From Gammaproteobacteria bacterium (GTDB taxonomy: Bacteria; Pseudomonadota; Gammaproteobacteria; Eutrophobiales; Eutrophobiaceae): DNA of 11,177 nt. The notes under the pieces are model-generated. The model was given only the letters and a program-made list of their open reading frames with translations, did no database searches and was not told where the DNA came from. The first letter of the stretch is position 1; every line of letters begins with the position of its first letter. A program made the position numbers and the translations under genes. This document shows positions 6,285-11,177 of this stretch, in pieces. Where the stretch lies: positions 1-11,177 of the forward strand of contig JACVQI010000045.1 in assembly GCA_015661095.1 (NCBI GenBank). The letters run 5' to 3'.

Positions 6285-7148
6285 ATGGCGATAGGAAAAG
6301 AAATCCGGTCCAAGATCGCGAGTGTCAAGAACACCCAGAAGATCACGCGCGCCATGGAAATGGTGGCGGCCAGCAAGATGCGCAAGGCGCAGAACCGTAT
6401 GACGGCGGCCCGGCCTTATGCGCGCAAGATCCGCAACGTGATCGCCCATCTCGCCCATGCCCACAGCGAATACACCTCTCCGTTCATGATAGCGCGCCCG
6501 GACAAGAAGCGCATCGGCATGATCATCGTCTCGACCGATCGCGGCCTGTGTGGCGGTCTGAATTCCAATCTGTTCCGGGAGCTGCTGCGACGGATATCGC
6601 AATGGAAGAAACAGAGCCTGGAACTGGAACTGTGCATTATCGGCAGCAAGGCCGTCAGTTTCTTTGGCCGCCTTGGTCTGAATGTCGTCGGCCAGGCGTC
6701 GCGTATCGGTGACACACCCGGTATAGAAACCCTCATAGGTACTGTCAAGATCATGCTGGAAAAATACAGGGATGGTGAAATCGACGAACTTTATCTGGCC
6801 AGTAATGAGTTCGTGAATTCCATGACCCAGAAGCCTGCGATCGAGGTGTTGCTGCCCCTGCAAGCTAGCGATGAGACGGAGTTGACTCATCATTGGGACT
6901 ATATCTACGAACCCGAGGCGAAAGCGGCCATCGATCAGTTGTTGACCCGCTACATCGAATCCCTGGTCTACCAGGGCGTGATGGAAAATATCGCCTGCGA
7001 GCAGTCGGCCCGGATGGTAGCGATGAAGAGCGCCTCGGACAATGCGACAACATTAATCGAAGAGCTGCAACTGGTTTATAACAAGGCCCGCCAGGCATCC
7101 ATCACTCAGGAGCTGTCGGAGATCGTCAGCGGCGCGGCAGCGGTTTAA
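6285..7148 (+). CDS. atpG: F1 ATP synthase subunit gamma (AtpG)
   Basis: Gamma is the central rotor shaft that couples c-ring rotation to catalysis in beta. The 287-residue product equals E. coli gamma in length. The N-terminal helix EIRSKIASVKNTQKITRAMEM (about 6-26) and the C-terminal helix ending ITQELSEIVSGAAAV form the antiparallel coiled coil inside alpha3beta3. The Rossmann-like middle domain has the family motif STDRGLCGGLN at 83-93. GGAGA at 6276-6280 lies 4-5 bases ahead of the ATG and is part of the adjoining repeat. The gene is bracketed on both sides by related heptamer palindromes, which separate it from atpA (81 bases) and atpD (106 bases). Confidence 0.97.
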   Translation: MAIGKEIRSKIASVKNTQKITRAMEMVAASKMRKAQNRMTAARPYARKIRNVIAHLAHAHSEYTSPFMIARPDKKRIGMIIVSTDRGLCGGLNSNLFRELLRRISQWKKQSLELELCIIGSKAVSFFGRLGLNVVGQASRIGDTPGIETLIGTVKIMLEKYRDGEIDELYLASNEFVNSMTQKPAIEVLLPLQASDETELTHHWDYIYEPEAKAAIDQLLTRYIESLVYQGVMENIACEQSARMVAMKSASDNATTLIEELQLVYNKARQASITQELSEIVSGAAAV

Positions 7149-7153
7149 AAATA

Positions 7154-7230
7154 GTGACTGGTAATTGGTGATTCGTGATTGGTAAAAACCTAACTAATCA
7201 CGATTCACGATTCACGAATGACGAATTACG
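7154..7230. repeat. Heptamer palindromic element, copy 2 (atpG-atpD gap)
   Basis: This is the most regular copy: exactly eleven 7-base steps, 77 bases. Five forward units of GTNATTS type (7154-7188) are followed by a 7-base loop CCTAACT (7189-7195). Five units of the complementary type, for example AATCACG and ATTCACG, then run from 7196 to 7230. Pairing the arms gives an imperfect stem of up to 35 bp closed by the 7-base loop. It begins 5 bases after the atpG stop and ends 10 bases before the atpD Shine-Dalgarno GAGGA (7241-7245). A 43-base core (7168-7210) matches copy 3 at 39 positions. Confidence 0.92.
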
Positions 7231-7254
7231 TTTTTATTAAGAGGAACCGAGCAA

Positions 7255-8658
7255 ATGAGTTCTGGAAAAATAGTACAAATTATCGGCGCGGTAGTGGACG
7301 TGTCCTTTCCGAAGGAATCCCTGCCCAAGGTATATGACGCCCTGGTGGTGCTGGGAGAGGGCATCAAAACCACGCTGGAAGTCCAACAACAGCTGGGCGA
7401 TGGTGTAGTCAGGACCATTGCGCTGGGATCGACCGATGGTTTGACCCGCGGCTTGAAGGTAAACGGCACCGGCGCGCCTATCTCCGTACCGGTCGGTGTG
7501 GGCACTCTGGGCCGGATCATGAATGTGCTCGGCGAACCCATTGACGAACTGGGCCCGGTGGACGCGAAGGAAAAATGGAGCATCCATCGTGATGCCCCGA
7601 AATTCATCGAGTTAAACCCGACGACGGAGCTACTGGAGACAGGCATCAAGGCGATTGATCTGGTCTGCCCCTTCGCCAAGGGCGGCAAGGTCGGCCTGTT
7701 CGGCGGCGCCGGTGTGGGCAAGACCGTTAATATGATGGAATTGATCAACAATATCGCCACGGAACATTCGGGCTTATCGGTTTTCGCCGGCGTTGGCGAG
7801 CGCACCCGCGAAGGCAACGATTTCTATCACGAAATGCAGGAATCCGGCGTCGTCAATCTGAAAGATTTCGCCAAATCGAAAGTGTCCATGGTTTACGGTC
7901 AGATGAACGAACCGCCGGGTAACCGCCTGCGCGTCGCGTTAACCGGTCTGACCCTGGCCGAGAAATTCCGCGACGAGGGCCGGGATGTGCTGTTCTTCGT
8001 CGATAATATCTACCGCTTTACCCTGGCCGGGGTGGAATGTTCGGCCCTGCTCGGCCGCATGCCATCGGCGGTCGGCTATCAGCCGACCCTGGCCGAGGAG
8101 ATGGGCAAGCTGCAGGAGCGGATCACCTCAACCAAGACCGGCTCCATCACCTCGATCCAGGCCATCTACGTGCCGGCTGACGACCTGACCGATCCGTCAC
8201 CCGCCACCACCTTCGCCCATCTGGACGCAACCGTGGTGCTGGATCGGCAAATCGCCTCTCTCGGCATCTATCCCGCGATTAATCCGCTGGATTCGACCAG
8301 CCGGCAACTGGATCCCCTGATCGTCGGACAGGATCATTATGATACGGCCCGCGCCGCACAGAACACCCTGCAGCGTTATAAGGAGCTGCGCGACATCATC
8401 GCCATCCTGGGTATGGACGAATTGTCCGAGGAAGACAAACTGGTAGTGGCCCGGGCGCGCAAGATTCAGCGTTTCCTGTCCCAGCCGTTCCGGGTGGCTG
8501 AGGTGTTTACCGGCACGTCCGGCAAATACGTGCCATTGAAGGAAACCATCAAGGGCTTCCGTGGCATCGTCAACGGCGAATACGATCACCTGCCCGAGCA
8601 GGCATTCTTCATGATCGGCCCCATCGAAGAGGCCGTGGAAAAGGCCAAGACCCTGTAA
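7255..8658 (+). CDS. atpD: F1 ATP synthase subunit beta (AtpD), catalytic
   Basis: Beta carries the three catalytic sites of F1 that make or hydrolyse ATP. The product has 467 residues (E. coli 460). The Walker A GGAGVGKT is at 150-157. The catalytic glutamate is Glu182 in GERTREGNDFY, and the Walker B strand is in VLFFVDNIYRFTLAG. The catch-loop and hinge blocks are intact: LLGRMPSAVGYQPTLAEEMG and the DELSEEDKL motif that includes the DELSEED lever. Most beta subunits have IYRYTLAG(T/S)EVSALLG where this one reads IYRFTLAGVECSALLG, a mild divergence. GAGGA at 7241-7245 is a good ribosome site. The gene is complete and ends 24 bases before atpC. Confidence 0.98.
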   Translation: MSSGKIVQIIGAVVDVSFPKESLPKVYDALVVLGEGIKTTLEVQQQLGDGVVRTIALGSTDGLTRGLKVNGTGAPISVPVGVGTLGRIMNVLGEPIDELGPVDAKEKWSIHRDAPKFIELNPTTELLETGIKAIDLVCPFAKGGKVGLFGGAGVGKTVNMMELINNIATEHSGLSVFAGVGERTREGNDFYHEMQESGVVNLKDFAKSKVSMVYGQMNEPPGNRLRVALTGLTLAEKFRDEGRDVLFFVDNIYRFTLAGVECSALLGRMPSAVGYQPTLAEEMGKLQERITSTKTGSITSIQAIYVPADDLTDPSPATTFAHLDATVVLDRQIASLGIYPAINPLDSTSRQLDPLIVGQDHYDTARAAQNTLQRYKELRDIIAILGMDELSEEDKLVVARARKIQRFLSQPFRVAEVFTGTSGKYVPLKETIKGFRGIVNGEYDHLPEQAFFMIGPIEEAVEKAKTL

Positions 8659-8682
8659 GCCAACAGTGCGAGCGCAATAGCC

Positions 8683-9111
8683 ATGACCATGACCATACAT
8701 GTCGATATCGTCAGTGCCGAAAAGGAGATTTTCTCCGGTTTGGCGGAGATGGTGTTCGCACCAGCGATTATGGGTGAAGTCGGTATCGCCCCGCATCACA
8801 CGCCCTTGTTGACCCCGTTATCCCCGGGCGAGGTCAGGCTGAAATTGCCCGGTGGCAAGGAAGAAGCCTTCTATATCTCCGGCGGAATGCTGGAGGTCCA
8901 GCCGCATGTCGTTACGATTCTGTCAGATACCGCCATGCGCGCCGAGGATCTGGACGAAGCGGCCGTGCTCAAAGCCAAGGAGGAAGCCGACCGGCAACTG
9001 CATGACCGCACTGCCGATTTCGAATACGCCAAAGTCCTGGCCGAGCAGTCCGAACTGGCAGCACAACTACAGTCCATACAACGACTGCGGAAACGGGCGG
9101 GTAGGTCCTAA
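8683..9111 (+). CDS. atpC: F1 ATP synthase subunit epsilon (AtpC)
   Basis: Epsilon sits on the foot of gamma and the c-ring and can inhibit ATP hydrolysis through its C-terminal helices. The 142-residue product (E. coli 139) begins MTMTIHVDIVSAEKEIFSG, which aligns with the E. coli start, so ATG 8683 is preferred over ATG 8689. The beta-sandwich domain (about 1-86) has GEVGIAPHHTPLLTPLSPG and FYISGGMLEVQPHVVTILSD. The C-terminal helical hairpin starts at about residue 90 and ends in a basic tail, RLRKRAGRS. Only a weak ribosome site is seen upstream (GCGAG near 8668-8672). Translation may depend on coupling to atpD, whose stop is 24 bases away. Confidence 0.96.
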   Translation: MTMTIHVDIVSAEKEIFSGLAEMVFAPAIMGEVGIAPHHTPLLTPLSPGEVRLKLPGGKEEAFYISGGMLEVQPHVVTILSDTAMRAEDLDEAAVLKAKEEADRQLHDRTADFEYAKVLAEQSELAAQLQSIQRLRKRAGRS

Positions 9112-9118
9112 AATTACC

Positions 9119-9181
9119 GTGATTGGTAACTGGTGATTCGTGATTGGTAAAGACCATACTAATCACGATTTACGAATCACG
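9119..9181. repeat. Heptamer palindromic element, copy 3 (atpC-glmU gap)
   Basis: Nine 7-base steps in one register make up this copy. Five forward GTNATTS-type units (9119-9153) are followed by the 7-base loop CCATACT (9154-9160) and three complementary units (9161-9181, for example AATCACG). It is like copy 2 but lacks two units on the right arm, and the core 9133-9175 differs from copy 2 at only 4 of 43 positions. The loop lies in the same orientation as in copy 2 relative to transcription. It begins 7 bases after the atpC stop, at the end of the atp operon, and has no T-tract. The remaining 64 bases before glmU are AT-rich, with no clear promoter or strong ribosome site. Confidence 0.92.
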
Positions 9182-9245
9182 CATATTCCTGTCCAGACTG
9201 CTCCGAAGTTTATAAAAGCCAAGGATTATCGGTTATTATAAAGTC

Positions 9246-10616
9246 ATGAGCCTCAGCATAATTATTCTGGCTGCCGGGCAGGGCAAGCGGATGCGATCCC
9301 GCCTCCCGAAAGTTCTGCACAAACTGGCTGGCCGAACCCTGCTGGAACATGTCTACGTGTCAGCCCTGCAGTTGAATTTCCGTGAGGCCCATATCGTGTA
9401 TGGTTATGGCGGCAGGCAGGTGCCGGAGACTCTGGCGCATTTACAGGCCGTTAACTGGGTTGAGCAGAAGAAACAACTCGGCACCGGCCATGCCGTACGC
9501 CAGGCGATAGCACACATACCCACCGTCGACGATGTCCTGATCCTGTATGGCGATGTGCCGTTGATTACTTACCAGACTCTGCAACGCCTGGTGGATGCCG
9601 CCGACGAGACCGGTTTCAGCCTGCTGACATCCTACATCGATGACCCCAAGGGCTATGGCCGCATCATCCGCGACGGTAAGGGGGACGTTCTGCGTATTGT
9701 CGAGGAAAAGGATGCCACTGACGAGGAATCTTCGGTATGCGAGATCAATACCGGCATGATGACGGTCAAGGCCAAATACCTGAGCCGCTGGCTGGAGGAA
9801 CTTGAAAGCAACAACCGGCAGGGCGAATTCTACCTGACCGACATAGTCCAGAAGGCGGTTGCCGAAGGCATATCCATCAGTACCGCGAATCCAGATGCCG
9901 TGTCCGAGATCCGCGGTATTAACGACCGTGTCCAGCTTGCCGAGATGGAACGTTATTACCAGCTGGTCCAGGCCCATCATCTGATGCGGCAGGGCGTGAC
10001 GCTGATGGACCCGGCCCGTTTTGATCTGCGCGGTGAACTGGAAGCGGGGCGGGATATCAACATCGACGTTAATGTCGTGCTGGAAGGCAGCATCAGTATC
10101 GGCGATGACGTGACCATCGGCGCGAATTGCCAGATCAAGGACGCCGATATCGCTGATGGCGTCGTCATCCTGCCCAACTGCGTGATTGAAAATGCGGTCA
10201 TCGGCGAACGCTGCCGTATCGGTCCGTTCGCGCGCATCCGTCCCCGGACACGGCTGGCCAAGGACGTACACATTGGTAATTTTGTCGAGGTTAAAAATAC
10301 CGAAGTGGCCAGTGGCAGCAAGATTAACCACTTGAGTTACATCGGCGATGCCGAAATTGGCAAGGATACGAATATCGGCGCCGGTACCATCACCTGCAAT
10401 TACGACGGCGCCAATAAACACAAGACCATCATCGGCAACGATGTTCATATCGGTTCCGACACGCAACTGATAGCGCCGGTTAAAATCGGCAACGGCGTTA
10501 CCATCGGCGCCGGCACCACTGTCACCAGGGACATCGAACCAAACCGGCTGGTGCACAACAAGATCGAGCACCGGGAGGTTAAGGGCTGGAAACGGCCGAA
10601 AAAGAAGCAGGAATAG
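9246..10616 (+). CDS. glmU: Bifunctional GlcNAc-1-P uridyltransferase / GlcN-1-P acetyltransferase GlmU
   Basis: GlmU makes UDP-N-acetylglucosamine for peptidoglycan and lipopolysaccharide. It acetylates glucosamine-1-phosphate with acetyl-CoA, then transfers UMP from UTP. The 456 residues match the family (E. coli 456). The N-terminal uridyltransferase has LAAGQGKRMRSRLPKVLHKL at 8-27, YGDVPLI with metal-binding Asp102 at 101-107, EINTGMM at 166-172 and the second metal ligand Asn226 in GIND. From about residue 268 the chain becomes a left-handed beta helix of hexapeptide repeats (IGDDVTIGA and similar). The acetyltransferase His362 lies in NHLSYIGDAEIG. The position after atpC is conserved in gammaproteobacteria. 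The usual partner glmS does not follow directly. An AAGGA at 9221-9225 is 20 bases from the ATG, too far to be a normal ribosome site. Confidence 0.97.
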   Translation: MSLSIIILAAGQGKRMRSRLPKVLHKLAGRTLLEHVYVSALQLNFREAHIVYGYGGRQVPETLAHLQAVNWVEQKKQLGTGHAVRQAIAHIPTVDDVLILYGDVPLITYQTLQRLVDAADETGFSLLTSYIDDPKGYGRIIRDGKGDVLRIVEEKDATDEESSVCEINTGMMTVKAKYLSRWLEELESNNRQGEFYLTDIVQKAVAEGISISTANPDAVSEIRGINDRVQLAEMERYYQLVQAHHLMRQGVTLMDPARFDLRGELEAGRDINIDVNVVLEGSISIGDDVTIGANCQIKDADIADGVVILPNCVIENAVIGERCRIGPFARIRPRTRLAKDVHIGNFVEVKNTEVASGSKINHLSYIGDAEIGKDTNIGAGTITCNYDGANKHKTIIGNDVHIGSDTQLIAPVKIGNGVTIGAGTTVTRDIEPNRLVHNKIEHREVKGWKRPKKKQE

Positions 10617-10701
10617 GACAGATTTAACCGTATTATGCGGTTGTATCTAAAAGAGAATTCCGGATTGAGAAATAGTTCTAATAATGCTTATGAATTTCCA
10701 T

Positions 10702-10708
10702 CTATAAT
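10702..10708 (+). promoter_or_regulatory. Promoter-like -10 upstream of the glycine-zipper gene
   Basis: The gap 10617-10773 is AT-rich and holds no gene. CTATAAT at 10702-10708 is a perfect -10 with the preceding C that stationary-phase sigma (RpoS) promoters often show. No matching -35 lies 16-18 bases upstream. A weaker alternative is TTGAGA (10665-10670) with TATGAA (10689-10694) at 18 bases. A small AACCG/CGGTT hairpin at 10626-10642 lacks a T-tract and is not called a terminator. The leader from this -10 would be about 60 bases. Confidence 0.4.
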
Positions 10709-10773
10709 TCAGTCTAATGGGTTAGAGTATTATTTCCCGCTAATTTAAGTTTGACCTGACGGAGTAAACCAAT

Positions 10774-11177
10774 ATGAATTTATTATTTAGACGTATCGTT
10801 GTCCTGGTAATGATGACTTTCATTGCAACCAGCCTGCGTGCCGAATGCACTTCCGACAATAGTAACAAGGAGGTTGCCGGGACCTTGCTCGGCGCCGCGG
10901 TGGGCGGCCTGATAGGTTCCCAAATCGGCGGAGGCGCTGGGAATAAAGTCGCTATCGGCGCGGGCGTGGTGGCGGGCGGCTACCTCGGCAACCGCATCGG
11001 CAAATCCATGGATTGCAAGGACATTGCCTACCACGAAGAGACTACGCGTGATACGCTCGAAAACCAGCGTACCGGAGAGGCTTCTACCTGGCGCAATCCG
11101 GACACCGGCCATTCCGGTACTATCATTCCCACGAAGACTTATATGTCGAACAACGATACGCCCTGCCGGGAATTCAC
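10774..11177 (+). CDS. Glycine-zipper 2TM surface antigen family protein, 3' end cut by window
   Basis: This is the start of a secreted envelope protein, 134 residues visible and still open at the window end. Residues 1-23 look like a signal peptide (positive N-terminus, hydrophobic IVVLVMMTFIATS, probable signal peptidase I cut after LRA). The next residues, E24 and C25, do not make a lipobox, so a lipoprotein is unlikely. Residues about 35-77 form two glycine-zipper helices: GTLLGAAVGGLIGSQIGGG and VAIGAGVVAGGYLGNRIG. The C-terminal part, with TWRNPDTGHSG and PCREF, matches the end of the rickettsial 17 kDa antigen / RT0821-Lpp0805 type from memory. The function is unknown; outer-membrane or envelope-stress roles are suggested for the family. 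Cys25, Cys81 and Cys131 could form disulfides. GGAG at 10761-10764 lies 9 bases before the ATG. Confidence 0.82.
   Translation, partial: MNLLFRRIVVLVMMTFIATSLRAECTSDNSNKEVAGTLLGAAVGGLIGSQIGGGAGNKVAIGAGVVAGGYLGNRIGKSMDCKDIAYHEETTRDTLENQRTGEASTWRNPDTGHSGTIIPTKTYMSNNDTPCREF

Noticed and set aside
9441..10571. A 376-codon open frame on the minus strand opposite glmU
   Set aside because: It lies wholly inside glmU, has a composition produced by glmU codon structure, no recognisable motif and no ribosome site. glmU is unambiguous.
10626..10642. Terminator after glmU
   Set aside because: The stem is only 5 bp with a 7-base loop and there is no T-tract behind it.
10840..10848. Lipoprotein lipobox around Cys25 of the last gene
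   Set aside because: The residue before Cys is Glu, which does not fit a lipobox. A signal peptidase I site after LRA fits better.
10783..11112. Minus-strand open frame of 109 codons over the glycine-zipper gene
   Set aside because: The + strand frame has a ribosome site, signal peptide and family motifs, so the antisense frame is a shadow.

Overview
The window is a chromosomal segment of what is most likely a non-enteric gammaproteobacterium. The gene order parA-parB-atpI-atpBEFHAGDC-glmU is the oriC-proximal arrangement known from Pseudomonas-like and sulfur-oxidising or nitrifying gammaproteobacteria. Enterics such as E. coli lack parAB at this position. The ATP synthase subunits resemble their E. 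coli counterparts closely in length and in active-site numbering. No finer placement can be defended from sequence alone.

Layout, all genes on the + strand: (1) 2-1684, the chromosome segregation pair parA (5' end outside the window) and parB, with a short GC-rich hairpin between them. (2) 1727-1755, a near-consensus sigma70 promoter in the parB-atpI gap. (3) 1803-9111, a complete nine-gene F1Fo ATP synthase operon: atpI, atpB (a), atpE (c), atpF (b), atpH (delta), atpA (alpha), atpG (gamma), atpD (beta), atpC (epsilon). All catalytic and proton-path residues that could be checked are present. (4) 9246-10616, glmU, the bifunctional enzyme making UDP-GlcNAc, in the conserved position after atpC. 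(5) 10617-10773, an AT-rich gap with a promoter-like -10. (6) 10774 to the window end, the start of a secreted glycine-zipper (17 kDa surface antigen type) protein in the place where glmS often follows glmU.

The coding content is conventional. What is unusual lies between the genes. Four atp-region junctions are filled by palindromic repeat elements built from very short tandem units. One element between atpF and atpH uses an 8-9 bp GCACAGAG-type unit arranged as two inverted arms around an AT-rich core. Three related elements (atpA-atpG, atpG-atpD, atpC-glmU) use a strict 7-bp unit, GTNATTS, running forwards and then as its reverse complement around a small loop. The first of these starts inside the atpA stop codon and ends in the atpG Shine-Dalgarno sequence. 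Two of them bracket atpG, the single-copy gamma subunit, separating it from the three-copy alpha and beta subunits. This raises the testable idea that they shape segmental mRNA stability or translation, although neutral proliferation of short repeats is equally possible. No new protein system, CRISPR array, RNA gene or transposase was found.
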